Source: Lates calcarifer (taxonomy: Eukaryota > Chordata > Actinopteri > Centropomidae). From it: a stretch of 64,000 nt of DNA. Where the stretch lies: contig NC_066843.1 in NCBI RefSeq assembly GCF_001640805.2, positions 6,091,688 to 6,155,687 on the forward strand, given 5' to 3'. Below, piece after piece: positions 27,676 to 40,030 of the stretch (position 1 is its first letter; the number at the start of each line of letters is the position of its first letter). Below the pieces are notes generated by a model. The model did no database searches and was not told where the DNA came from. It worked only from the letters and a program-made list of their open reading frames with translations. Both the position numbers and the translations under genes were made by a program.

Positions 27676-28391
27676 ATGCGCTCCAGGCTCCCACGGACCG
27701 CCTGCCTATTGCGACTCATTGCACTCTGCATCCTTCTCTCGCACACTGCAGCTTACTTTGGGTCAGCCAATGTCCTTTTTTTGTTTTTTTTAATCACTGC
27801 TCATCACATTTATTAATTGCCTTTGTTGTTTTAATCCTTAGAACAGATCGTTTCAAGGACCTACAAGCCCTGACCATTTTACGCACGAGTTAATTGTGCA
27901 CAAATTATTGAACTATATTGTTTTTGTGTTGTTTGAAACCTCTACAGTTTTTCTTACTGTTATGCGAATAAGCCATCATCACTGCTAGTGGCAATTCTCA
28001 ACCAAATGAAAATTAATTTGGCTATTTTGACAGTATCTTGGATTTGTTGGATTTCCCTTTGTTTTAATTGTAATATATCGGGTTCTTACTGTTTGCAGTA
28101 CGGACACATGGTGGGGAAACTAAAATAATAACATATTTTTTCATTTATCATCAGATAAATTAACATTTTCAGATGGAAAGACTGCAGCGTAAAGGAGCGT
28201 AGAACAAATCAACTGTAAGGCACAAATCTGTCAAAGTCACATCTTTCCATAAAGAAATAACGGCAGTGACAGAATTATTGCGGAATATTTCACTATTATA
28301 GTAGTTGCTTTCAATCATAGGAAAAATATTTTTGCATTTTATTAGAGTCTTACTATGTCTAATGTGTTTCTTTTCGCTCTTCTCCAAGGCT
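27650..28391 (+). promoter_or_regulatory. Overlapping upstream ORF of wnt9b
   Basis: An ATG at 27650, 26 bases before the wnt9b start and in another frame (purine at -3), opens a reading frame of about 38 codons. It crosses the exon 1-2 junction (27761/28389), ends at TGA just inside exon 2 and overlaps the main start. It matters only if the transcript begins upstream of 27650, which is likely but unproven. Such overlapping uORFs usually reduce translation of the main frame. Confidence 0.45.
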
Positions 28392-31300
28392 GACAGGTCG
28401 GGAACCTTTGGTATTTTTACCTGGTCCGTTTTCCAATGAACCTCCGACGGGAAAGGCCCACCTGAAGCAGTGCGAGCAGATGACCCTGACCAGACGACAG
28501 AAGAGGCTGTGTCGCAGGGAGCCCGGTTTGGCCGAGACGCTGCGGGAGTCGGTGCGCCTCAGCCTCCTGGAGTGTCGGTATCAGTTCAGGAACGAGCGCT
28601 GGAACTGCAGCCTGGACGGCCGGGGGAGCCTTCTAAAGAGAGGTGAAGACATTCATTCAGTTTATTCTTTTCAGCACGCGTTAGTTTTAGCACTTAAATT
28701 TCCATCACTCACTTATAACCGAAGTGATTAGTAAGCAGGTATGGGTTCTTACTGGAACCTTCGACCTTGCAGTTCGATCCTTTGTTCTTTATGTGACTTA
28801 TCTGTATCTGCCCAAAGTGAGACAGGTGCACAGCAGTCTGATTTGAAAAAAAAAATCTCCATCACTCATCTACATGCTGCATGTTTTATAGAAAAGCATA
28901 ATTTCTGTCTGAGAAGGACACGAAAGTACAGTGCTGTTCTACATCTGCCTGCACGGTCCTGGCACTGTCCTGGCATCATCTTATCTCAGCTTATCTTAAA
29001 ACTATGCAAGTGATTATATGAGAAAATTAAATGTGAGAGGAACAAAATAGGCTGCACAAGTTAATTATCATCAGTTGAGCTGTTGTAAAAGTTTGGGATA
29101 TGAATGGAGAAGACTGGATGCAGTAATGAGACATGATTCCTGTCTAACTTGAATTTATATTGATCAGTTTTATGAATGGTTAGATTAATAATCCACATGT
29201 AAACTTGGTCTCAAACGAGGATGGAAACATCTAAAGTTACCTCATATATATATTGAATAGAATGAATATCAATTTCACAACAAAACAAAAATTAAGTGAA
29301 ATAAAGCGGCAAAAAAGTTTTTAGATTATGAATTGTTTTAGTGGCTGTTGTTGCTTTATGATCACTAGACCATAAAGCCTGTTTCCAGTCTTTATTGCAT
29401 CACTGATTTTACAACATAGAAATTAGTTTCAACCACTCAAATCACAGTAAACTGTCTCCAGTCACTGTGGTGTACCTTATTTAAAGTCACAGTCATTCTT
29501 TCCTACTTGTAGCAGATGTAATACCAAAGCATTTGTGATAATGATAAGTTGACATGTCTAAAGGATTTCTAGATGTTCTGCAAAATCCCTCGACTTAATA
29601 CAACCCTTGAAAAAAGTTTTCCATGAGTTATGAATATTTTTGCATGGTCTGATACAATCATTGATTAGCTACACAAGGAAAAAAAAGTGCCCATACTAAA
29701 TCACCATATTGCACATGGCTCAAATCCCCTACAGGTCTGCTGTGCGCATAAAATGCTTTAGGATCTTTCAGCCTTTATGCATATGGATATCAGTGTGTGG
29801 GAGAACATGAACAGGTCAGCATGGAGGTAATGAGGGAGTAGAAAGCCAAGAAATGTGGTGCGGTGCAGAGCGCTCAGGCCCTGTGGTTATTTTTATCTCG
29901 GGAAAGCGCCCATTCCCAGAGGAAAAGGGCGGCGTGATTGCCCACTTTCATCTGGGAAAATCCTTCCTAGTCAAAATAATAATTAATTGGATCAAAATAT
30001 ACCCTGGTGACGGCTCTGGGTGAAGTAAATAACAGTGTGAAACCAAAAGGAGAGGTCAGAGGAGGAATTATGACACATGATAAACTTGCAGTATAATGCT
30101 GACGTTGTTTTAAACCATGACAACGTAGTGAGCTCTTTGTAAACATTTTGGCTTAAGGGTTCATACAGTGGCACAAAGGACATTGTGATGATTGTTAACT
30201 ATGAATTAATGCCTAAAGCTAAATGCAGTTTGCACTCTGAACACATGTTTTTGATACCAAGAATAGCTCCTGGATTAAAATCTCAGTAAATTCAACTCTT
30301 CAGATGTGTCCAGTTAAAACTGAATTGATGTACTTAACATATTTTTAAAGTGATTCTTTATTTTTGCTGCTTTTATCCCAGCATTCAAGGAGACTGCCTT
30401 CCTGCTAGCAGTGTCCTCTGCAGCACTGACCCATGCACTCGCCAAAGCGTGCAGCTCAGGCCGAATGGAGAGGTGCACATGTGACGATTCCCCCGGCATC
30501 CAGCATCGGGAAGCATGGCAGTGGGGGGTCTGCGGTGACAACCTGAAATACAGCACCAAGTTTCTAAAGAAGTTCCTCGGCCAGAAGAGGGTCAGCAAGG
30601 ACCTGAGGGCCCAGGTCGACGCCCACAACATCAACGTTGGAATTCGGGTGAGTGCGGACAAATAGACACCAAGAGTAGAGCGGTAGTTTGATGATGAACC
30701 CAAGCCCAAGGCATCAAAAACATCGCCAATACCTGAACCACACTTAGCTCAATTAGGTGGGCCGCAATTTTACATGACAATTATACCTCTGGCACACTCC
30801 TGCACCATCAGAGGATACAGAATTGTAATCCTCACCTGCATATTTTTCTCGGTGCCAGCCAGACAAACGCCCCCTTATTTGCTGCTGTCATTGGCCTTGG
30901 TGGATAACACAGAGGCAGAGGGTGAGGCGGCGCAGCGGGGAGACAAGACGGCTCTGGGATCGTTGGAGCCAGGTGTTCTCAGGCATGATAAAGCTTGCTG
31001 TGCGGGCCCTACAGAAAATTAAAGGTCTCATGTCGGAGAGAACGATTATAACCGTGGCCTCTTTTTAATATACGAGCGAGCATTTTTTTCCACTTACTGG
31101 ATCACTGTGCTCTTCATAAATCCACCTAATGTTCATAACCACCACTGTGGAGCTCTGAAATAGCAGGCCCCGGGGTCCTACTCCCGCCGCTCACACCTAA
31201 GTTAGAGCCGGTGGAGACAAAAAGGAAAAACACAACAGGAAGAACCGAGGGCGACTATCTTATCTCATCTTTACTGAGTTAAATGTTTTCCTCACTTTTC

Positions 31301-32516
31301 ACTAATGTGGCTTAGAGGGGCCGTGTTCACAAAAACATGAAGTGGAACCCCACCCCCCTCCTATCTCTCAGTAATGGTGCTCTGAAGCCCCTGAGGCATC
31401 CATACCTGCAAAGGGAGGAACTGAGCAGAACTTTTCAACCCAGAGGTACCCTCTGGCTCTCTTTCTGTATGACCTGTCTCTGGCCCCCGCCAAAAGACAG
31501 CAGCCTGAGTGATCGCGCTCTCATCACTGACCATCAGGCTCGGTGAACTATTAACCCACATCGGAGGCACCATCACAAACCGCAGCTCCACTTCTTTGGC
31601 ACTTCTCATGCAGAAATTCTTATCAATGTTTTCCATGAGCAGGCTTGTACTAAAAACAGGGTGGAGAGATTCCACTGTCTGTGCTGTTTGTCACCTCTGC
31701 CTCAGGGTTTAGGGAAGAGAGACAGGAGAGAGGCAGACAGAGCTAGTTTCAACACATTTTTTTTTTTTTTTTTTGCAAGAGCTGTCCAAGTGAGAAATGT
31801 GAGGTAAATGAAATACGACATCCTGAATAGACCCCCCTCTCTATCCATTATGTCAAAATTTTTGACTGAGGTGAGCTACAGGCACACTAGCTAGCAGACC
31901 ACCACCCCCTAGTTCTCTCTACCCTACCTGCAGGAAACTGTCTCACTCTGTCCAGATAGACCTCCCAGATAAGAGGCCAGGTAATGAATCAAACTGAAGG
32001 AACTGACATCTCTCCCTTTTTTCCCACCCATTTTTTCTCTTTCTCCCATCTCAGGCAGTGAAGAGTGGGCTGAAAACAACCTGCAAGTGTCACGGCGTCT
32101 CTGGCTCCTGCGCCGTACGGACCTGCTGGAAACAGCTGTCGCCCTTCCATGACACTGGGCGGCTGCTGAAGTATCGATACGACACGGCCGTGCGGGTGCT
32201 GAGCGTGACCAATGCGGCCACGGGGGAGACAGAGCTTGCAGGCCCCCGTCGTCACGGCCAGAGCCTCCGCACCACCGACCTGGTCTACCTGGAAGACTCC
32301 CCCAGCTTCTGCAGGCCCTCCCGCTACTCCCCCGGCACGGGGGGCAGGTCATGTGCCAAAGACACCAGCTGTCAGAGCCTGTGCTGTGGACGGGGTTACA
32401 ATACAGCCATGCGTCTCACCAGCCTGTCCTGCCACTGCCAGGTGCGCTGGTGCTGCCACGTGGAGTGTCAGACGTGTGTGAGAGAGGAGGAGGTGTATAC
32501 TTGCAAGACTGCATGA
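27676..32516 (+). CDS. wnt9b: Wnt-9b secreted signalling protein, complete, four coding exons
   Basis: Secreted, lipid-modified ligand for Frizzled/LRP receptors. Exons are 27676-27761, 28389-28642, 30382-30647 and 32055-32516, all GT-AG, giving 355 aa. Residues 1-26 form a signal peptide ending before YFGLTGRE, a WNT9-type mature start. An N-glycosylation site lies at Asn101 (ERWNCS). The motif CHGVSGSC in exon 4 carries the Porcupine-modified serine, about Ser218. The cysteine-rich C-terminus ends [34 protein letters not shown] and LTTCKCHG-type blocks match WNT9B better than WNT9A, and the neighbours arf2 and gosr2 agree. The codon split between exons 2 and 3 reads Ala (RAFKETAF) where the family usually has Gly. 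ATG 27676 is chosen because it gives the signal peptide; an upstream ATG at 27650 is out of frame. Confidence 0.97.
28643..32054 (+). other. wnt9b introns 2 and 3
   Basis: Non-coding. Intron 2 (28643-30381) contains a stretch near 29860-29990 with a RUNX-like CTGTGGTTA and homeodomain-like TAATTAATTGG, a possible enhancer by composition only. Intron 3 (30648-32054) has a poly(T) run at 31757-31774 and GC-rich unique sequence at 30880-31030. Open frames in both introns lack splice context. Confidence 0.4.
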
Positions 32517-33968
32517 ACACATGATGAGATAGAAGAAATATAGGCAGGATGTGAAGAAAGAGTTCATCATATCAATGTGACTGAGCTAGAATCTCCTGTA
32601 GACTCTGATCTCACATCAGACCATGTCAGCAGTTGCATGTTATTTTGGGAGGAATACACACTCACAACATTATAAAATCATTTGCTAATCATCACTGATC
32701 TGAAATGCAGCCACTTACAGTAGGTGAGGATGTTTTCAAACCACTCTGCTCTCCTCTCTCCGGATGCACTGAAATCCCACTCTTCTGGGACAGAGGGAAA
32801 CAAGCTCTTAAAAAACAAAAAACACACAGGTACTGGACTGGACTGGATGCCGCCAGCAGTACAACGCCAAACTCTGTCTGTCTTACAGGGGGAGCTCTGA
32901 CACTGACTTTGTTGTTTGTAATTACCCCCTTTCATTTGACTATTTATTGTATCAGTCAGTGTGTGTGTACTGCTGCTTTATACTTTAACCTTCTTATAAT
33001 CGAGAGTTGCCACTAACGCTGAAAACGGCCTTAAAAGGAATCTACCTGTCTGTCTTTCTGTCTGCTGTGCTCCATTTTCTGCTGTGGAGAACTTTCTGAG
33101 TAAAAAGCACTTAAGTTGCTCTTGCTACATATGATACAAAGTGTATAGTCAATCTAAAACTTAGTAAAAAAAATCTTTAGGTTTAAATATATGTGTAAAC
33201 AGAACCACTGGAAGCTTTGAGGGGTGGTTACAGCCACTGATATACATTGTAACTACATGCATTAACTGGGTTATTGTGTAAAGAAACAAGCTGGGTTTCA
33301 GTTGCTCTTATGGAAATGTCTATGGAAATCTCTACATGTAGCCTGATGTGTGCTCAAGAGAACAAAGGGAAATGCCTGGGGGATAATTGTGAGGGAAACA
33401 CCAAACACTGTCTTTGAAAATTGTGACAAACAAGAATGAAACACTTAATTTGTGAACATACCAGCTCTATTCTTTCTTTTTTTTTCTATTTATAGAGGCA
33501 CACACTTAGCGAAACTTTCAAGTTTAAAATTGCCTGATTGAACCATTTGGTCTTCAAAGTCTAATTTAGCCACATCTTTGTTCTAGATGCCTTTGAACTG
33601 GGACTTATTTTCGCAAATTGCTAATCAAAGAAAATCACCATGTTTACTCCCTTGCGCTCACAACCAAATCAGTGTGACCATGTGTGCAGGTCAAAAGTGC
33701 ACGTTAGACCCCAAAAGAGTTTATTTTTATTGGCCAGTTTTGTGTGTTTTTTGCGAGCAATTCTGAACTGTATATATGATATGAATATAACTCATGTCAG
33801 GGCTCCAGGTGTATGACAATATGGAATCGTAATTTTCTACCTCACTTCATCTTTTGGCAAATATCAGTAAGATTTATGAGCTATGCAGAGTTATTCTCTG
33901 TAGATACATGTCCTTTCCCTTGCATTTGTTTTAAAGATCACATTTTAAGTTTTTGTACAGTTCTTTTG

Positions 33969-34009
<41 letters not shown>

Positions 34010-34100
34010 CAAAAAAAGTAAATGTTTTTCTTTAATCTTGTTGCATTACATTCTTATTTAAAACAAACAAGATTAATAAATGGACATACATTTGTAAGAG
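32517..34100 (+). terminator. wnt9b: wnt9b 3'UTR and poly(A) signal
   Basis: AATAAA at 34075-34080 is followed by a GT-rich stretch (GTGTTTGTTTTG near 34105-34120), the arrangement expected for cleavage and polyadenylation. The 3'UTR of about 1.6 kb contains an (AT)n tract at 33972-34007. No other coding exon is visible in it. Confidence 0.6.
33972..34007. repeat. (AT)n microsatellite in the wnt9b 3'UTR
   Basis: About 18 AT dinucleotides in a row, 70 bases before the candidate poly(A) signal. Confidence 0.9.
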
Positions 34101-34907
34101 CTACGTGTTTGTTTTGTCTTATTCAGCTGCTGCAAACGGTCGCCCTCAACCATGCCTGTACACACACACACACTCCACACACAAACAGGGAGGTGAGTGC
34201 AATACACCTGCCTGAAACTCTGCACCCTGCATCTATCAAGCAACAAACCACTTCCTGCTGATGCTGCCCTGCCCTCCTTTTCATCTGAAAGGACTGTGGT
34301 CTTGATGCATCACCCTCAACCGCCCTGTAACAGGCGAGGAGGTGGGTGGGTGGAGGACACGCTTACAGGTGTTGTGCCCCTGGCCAGCACAGCAACCACG
34401 ATGACAATCATAATGACGATGATGACTCAGAGGAATGTTGTCTTACAGAGCGTTTGACCCCCAATTCACTATTAGAAAGTTACAACTGCCCCCACCCCAC
34501 CCCACCCAGTATGACGATGATGAGAGGAGTTTGCATGCTATTATCTGTGAATCATAACTTTCCACTCATTTGCAAGGCATCAGTGAAGCTGCATGCAGCA
34601 TACAGGGGGCTATTGTATGAGGTTTTTATGTTCTGTGTGTGCTCTGGTGCTTTTGATGTTGCCCTCTAATTACTATGATTACACATTATTATTCCTTATT
34701 AAGAACATCAACTTGAGACCCAGAGTATTGCAGGGAATTATAAAATAATTTCAAAATTACTAAGTTTTCTCACAAGTTTAATTACCTTATAAATCTCTGT
34801 TATGGATGTACAGTGTATGGTATTATCTCTCAGTGCGATGAGTATACTGCATGTCTTGGGGGCAAACCTCAGCCACTTTTTAATGTAACTTCTAGGAAGA
34901 AAAAAAA

Positions 34908-34943
34908 AGTATCTACAACCAAGTGTGGTTGGTTGTAGATACT
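34908..34943. repeat. Perfect 15-bp hairpin with 6-base loop
   Basis: AGTATCTACAACCAA (34908-34922), loop GTGTGG, and TTGGTTGTAGATACT (34929-34943) are exact reverse complements. No T-run follows and no RNA gene is recognised. Confidence 0.85.
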
Positions 34944-36419
34944 GAAAGAACAAAGGGTAATAGGTTTCCCTCATGTATAAGAGAGAACCATTGTAACAGC
35001 AGAAAACATGCATCTTGAAACCTTTTCTCTCTTTCTTCATCTATCTTGAAATCCGATATTTTTATGATAATGTTAGCAAACCTCTGCCAGATATTGCTCT
35101 AATGCAGATTAATATGCCAATTAATTTACTGTATGACTCTTCTCCACTTTTGTTACAATGGATACTGTTCAGGGGAGTGTTACAACAGAAGTTACATAGT
35201 CTTGCTTTAAGTGTGTCTTTATGGACTGAGAAAATTCTCCTTTTTCTTCAGTACAACATTTAAAGCCCATTTGATTGGCTGAAAAATGTGCTGTTACAAA
35301 GCTGAAAACAAGGCTGATTTTCTTGGCCCACTAAAAGTTGATATTTTGGAGATAGATGGTTCTCACTGGACAGTAATAATATGTTTTTGTCCATTTAATA
35401 ACAGCATTATATTACCAGTGTAAACATTTGTATGTATCCTTTGCTACAATATTAATTTTCCCTCTCAGATAATAATGTTGAAAACTCCAGCTCAGTGATC
35501 CATACACACATCTGCCATCTTTCTGATGACTGAGGTCAAATAGGTTCACATGGTGAGACTACTGACTCACCATATTAACTCACTATATTATAATGTTGCG
35601 GATCAATATTTAACTTTATTCAACATGAATGCTATGTATTAAAAAAGCCACCTTCTCCTCAGAAGAGCTGGGGGATAAAGTGCGAGACGGGGAGTGTGTC
35701 ACAGGCAGCAGGGTGGACCAGGGTTGAGATATTGAAGGACATAAAGGAAAAAGATGAGGACGGAGGGATGAGGAGGGATAGTTTGTGGCCCCAGGAGGCC
35801 TATCCCCTGCTGCTGCTGTTGTTGTTTTATAATGAACTCCTAAAGCCTTCATTTCCCTCACTGCTCTGAGTGGAGGGGGCGCAGCAATGGGGGCTGCTGA
35901 GTCCACAGCCGGATTCGCACGCACAAGCCCCGAGGGTGGCTGCTTTGAGCAGGGTGGGGGGTTGGATGGAGCAGGGGTGCAATATGCAAGCTTCTGTGTC
36001 TGTGTATGTGTTTGAAACAGTCCTGACAGGAGACAGGTGAGGGCAGAAAGGTTTTTGCATATGTGCGTGTGCACACACCTGTGGTCACTTCAATGGGAGT
36101 GATACGCCAGTTTGTGTTTGTAGTGAGGTTTTCCTGTGCGGGTGGGAGCCACAGTCAGCCTGTGTATCACCCTGGGACACTGAATGACATGGATAATGTA
36201 GGGTGATGCTGGTGGTAACACTATCTCTTGTGTCTGCACTGGTCTGGTTCAGGTAAAGGTTACTATGCCGGGCTGGCCTGCAGCACTACACCGTGCCCTG
36301 ATAGATGAAGATGAATTGACAGACTGAGGCTGGAGATATGTATTATATTTGCGTTGCTTAGCAAAAAGATATTATCCATAGCAACTTACATAGCTTTCAG
36401 GTTTATACATCACTCATTT

Positions 36420-36560
36420 ATGTAAGAACAGTAGATGTTAACTGAAGCGTAGAAGGCTTGGCAGACACTTTGCTCAAGGACACAAAGCGCAGTCCCGTCC
36501 TGTAATCAGAACCTCTGAGCCTCAGGTCAAACATCTAAACCCTGCAAGACTTCCGCCTCT
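36420..36560 (-). repeat. Possible teleost repeat fragment
   Basis: The TTTGCTCAAGGACACAAAGC region, followed by CAGAACCTCTGAGCCTCAGG, resembles the dispersed 'ttgctcaagggcac' fish repeats. Weak match. Confidence 0.3.
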
Positions 36561-37346
36561 GAAGAGAAGGTACTTAGATAGCATCAGTACTAGGCCTAAT
36601 CCCCACACCCTTTAGAAAAATTAGATGATGAAGTGAACGTGAACAGATGGATTTGGTGCAAAAAAAGGGAAAAGAGAGAGAGAGACAGAGTTGTGAATAC
36701 GGCATGGGGTAGGAATTTGGAATGCGAAATGACTAATGCAATTGCTCAACCCACAACAAGAACATGCACTGCCTAGAGCTATGACAAGTCTGAGTGCATA
36801 CCTCTATGGGGGGGCCTAGCTCAGAGGCTGGGGTGGACTGGGATGGTGGCTGAGCTCCTCACGGTGGGTGATGAGACGCACGGGTGTAGAGACGCTGTAT
36901 ACATGTGTGATGGTCAATTGAGCAGGCAGTGGGGTTGAAATGATGGATTCTCACCTGGAGGATGGCGGAAAGAAGTGTATTACAGTATGAATACTCAAAG
37001 TAGTAAAATAAAACACACAAAAATAAAGCAGACAAAAGAAGAAGGATTAAAATCATTTCTCTAAGAGTTGACTAAGCCAATTGAATGCATGTTAAACAAC
37101 CTTTTATATATTATATGTTCCCTTTTCCTAAGACCTGGATAACTATTTGATGATTAATTAGTACTGTAAGTCATTTTTTAAAGCAATGTGCAAAAAATTC
37201 TCTGTTTCCACCTTCACAGAAAATATGAATATTTGCTTGCATTCTTTGTCTTCTGTGATCTTTGGTTTTTGGACTGTTGGCTGGACAAAACAAGCAATTT
37301 GAATATGTCAACTTGGGCTGCTTGTACTGTAATTGTGATGGCCATT

Positions 37347-37785
37347 TATAGCCATGCTAGTGGCTTGGCTCTAAGGGATGACAATGTTAGTCTGTTGGTC
37401 TGTTGGTTGGTCACTTCAACACTTTGATCTACATTGAAATCTCAACAACCATGGGATGGATTACTATGAAATTTTGTACAGACATTCATAGTTCCCAGAG
37501 GATGAATCTTTGGAGCTTCAGTGATCTGATGACTTTTCATCTGGAGTCAAAATTAAAATGAGTCCAGTTTAGTTTTCACAAATTACCTCTAAAATTAACA
37601 ACATTCCCATTAGCCTCAGTTGTATTTTGTGTTTACTGCTAATTAATAAATGTTTGCAAGCTAATATATTATGACAATTATGACAGTGAACATGGTAAAT
37701 ATTACACCGATTTAACATTAGCATGTTAGCATTTAGCTCAAAGCAGCAATGCCTCACAGAGCAGCTACCGTGGCTGTAGACTTCT
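37347..37785 (+). repeat. Widespread percomorph repeat with inverted ends
   Basis: It begins TATAGCCATGCTAGTGGCT and ends AGCAGCTACCGTGGCTGTAG, a decayed inverted pair. The interior carries TTGAAATCTCAACAACCATG, TGAAATTTTGTACAGACATT, TAGCATGTTAGCATTTAGCT and CAAAGCAGCAATGCCTCACA. I know these as motifs of a very common spiny-rayed-fish repeat; family name not assigned. Confidence 0.6.
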
Positions 37786-37795
37786 AGTCTTAGTT

Positions 37796-37870
37796 TTTAT
37801 TTTCTGACATTTCATGGACCAAATGATAAAACAATTCATCAAAAAAAACTAAACAAGAGATTGATCAGTT
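37796..37870 (-). repeat. Short GGGCTGCARCTAAC-type fragment
   Basis: TTTTCTGACATTTCATGGACCAAATGATAAAACAATTC reads on the other strand like the TATAAAATGTCAGAAAA part of the element at 23275. Confidence 0.4.
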
Positions 37871-39872
37871 TTGAGACTAAAACAGAAAGAAAATGGTTAA
37901 AAGAAGCTGGATGCTAGAGGTCAGCAGTGGATAAAGCACTGTGATGCTTGACAATTGATTTCACGCTGCAGAGATGCCCTGCAAATATTTACTGGTGTCC
38001 CCCCTTGACCAGTCCCTCCTCCAACTGGGAAACTCCTCTGGGAGGTTGTTCCCATGCTGCCCCACACAAACACCTGCAGCACTAACAGCAGGGTTTACAC
38101 TGGAGCTGCTGTTAGAGGACATGATAAGACCTCATGCACCACATAGCTGACTCCCTCTGCTCAATGTATGGTACTCCTCTGCTTTTCTCTCACAAAAACA
38201 CTCACTCACAGTCTGACCTCCATTACAACCGAAACAAAATTTTCCCAGGTCAACAACAGCCAAGAGAGAAAAACACAGATAAAGGGCAGAGCTAGGTGTT
38301 CTTTCAACCAGCAAACACTTCCGAAAAATAAGTCTGGAATGTCGACTATGATTATTTGTAATTTCTACAGCTACACAATTATGCCGTCTGTTGGCTTTAT
38401 TTCCATGAGTGCTCACACTTATTAAATCATCACTGTCATTTAAGGATTCAAATACACAATAATGTGCCATCAAAATCTATTATCTTTTGAGCTCTGCGAA
38501 CCACACACTCTGGCTAAACTGACACATACGACTTAATCATGAAAGTGTGGTTGAGAGTGGGTGCATGACTGTGGGTAGGAAGCTGTCAGGCAGGGAAAAC
38601 CCAGCGTAGCGCTCCGTGCCATGTTGCTGTTTGTGTTTCCATCCCGGCTAAGCCGTCATCCAACCGCAGGGGTGGACAGCATCTCTCATCCCCAGAGGTC
38701 TGGGTGTCACAGGTGGTATGGCCACAGGGCTGTGTGCGTCTGCATGAGTGTCTGACAGCTGCATATGAGGCTCTTTGAGGTTAGAAGAAGTAAAGCTGGG
38801 AGGAAGAACAAGAGAGCAGAGCAATAAGGCTGACCACTTTCTCTCATTGGGAGAGGCACCCCTTCAGTTTAGCATCCCTTCAATTTTTTTGATTATTTCT
38901 TGAGCATTTTTTTAGTCTAGATAGTCTGGAGAGAGAATGGCGTGTAAGAAAAGGTCCCGCAGCCAAGATTCTTTGCAGTTTTTTTAACCACTCGGCCAGG
39001 TGGATGTCTACCATTTTGCAGACACTTGTGATTGTTTTGCATCATTCTGTAGTCATTTTGGGGGTTTATTTGTGGTCATTTAATTGACTTTCCAACAAAA
39101 AAATGTCCATAGTCACCTCATACAGACGCTCTGGCCAACTACCTATCACCGTCCTACTGTAGAAGATTCCAGAGGGGCCACCCTTCTGGTCCCACTTTTC
39201 CCACCAGAGCCCACTGAGACACTGGGAGCTTATGAGTTTCTCCTGTCATCTCTGACAGGCCCTCATTTGCCTTCATTCAGCGTCTCATCACGGCTTCAAA
39301 GACGAGTGCATCATCTCCCTCCGGGGGGGAGTGAGAAGATCAGTGTGCCTTCAAAAAAATGACTGGTATCCAAAAATTGTTGACCCAAGGCAGTTTTGCT
39401 CCTCATAATTGGCCTCTCCACTCTGTCTGTCTTGGGCAATCACTGGAGAGTTATGATGTATTATATTGCCTGGAAAACATCATTAAGTATGTTGTGTGGA
39501 GGTGATTCAATAACATATCATTTTCCCTTGATGAACAAAACAGTGTTATTGAGGGGAGTAATCACAGAGTACACTGAGTGCTTTCTTCCTCTACCGAACA
39601 ATAACTCTGCTGCCGTGTTGTCTAACCAGGACAGGGAGGCTGATCCAGCGCTAAATTCTGTTTGGTTCCAGCTGGAGCGCCCAAAGCAGCAAAGCCTGGC
39701 ATCAGGAAATAACCTTCTTTGACGATCCAATGAGGCGGCCACACACGCAGTGTAGATTGTGATGGATTCACATAAATCTCATTTGGACAAACACACCTCC
39801 TCTAAGGCAGTGCAATGCACTATATTTGTTAAAACTTTAGGGTTAAAAAATACTGTATAAGCATCCAGGTAA

Positions 39873-40030
39873 GAGCATTTACTCAAGCACAATTTCTAGG
39901 TACTTTACTCGAGTGTTTCCATTTCATGATACTTTATACTTCAACTCCACTAAATATCAGATTTTTACTCCATTCAAACTTTATAACCAATGTCTTCTGT
40001 ACCAAGCTTTTTGAAATACAGTGATAAAAT
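39873..40030 (-). mobile_element. hAT-like element fragment, copy 5
   Basis: TACTCAAGCACAATTTCTAG, GGTACTTTACTCGAGTG and TTCAACTCCACTAAATATCAG match the end part of the family found at 15680, same orientation. Confidence 0.5.

Noticed and set aside
30774..31022. 82-codon frame in wnt9b intron 3
   Set aside because: Not flanked by usable splice sites, and the Wnt exons on both sides join perfectly without it.
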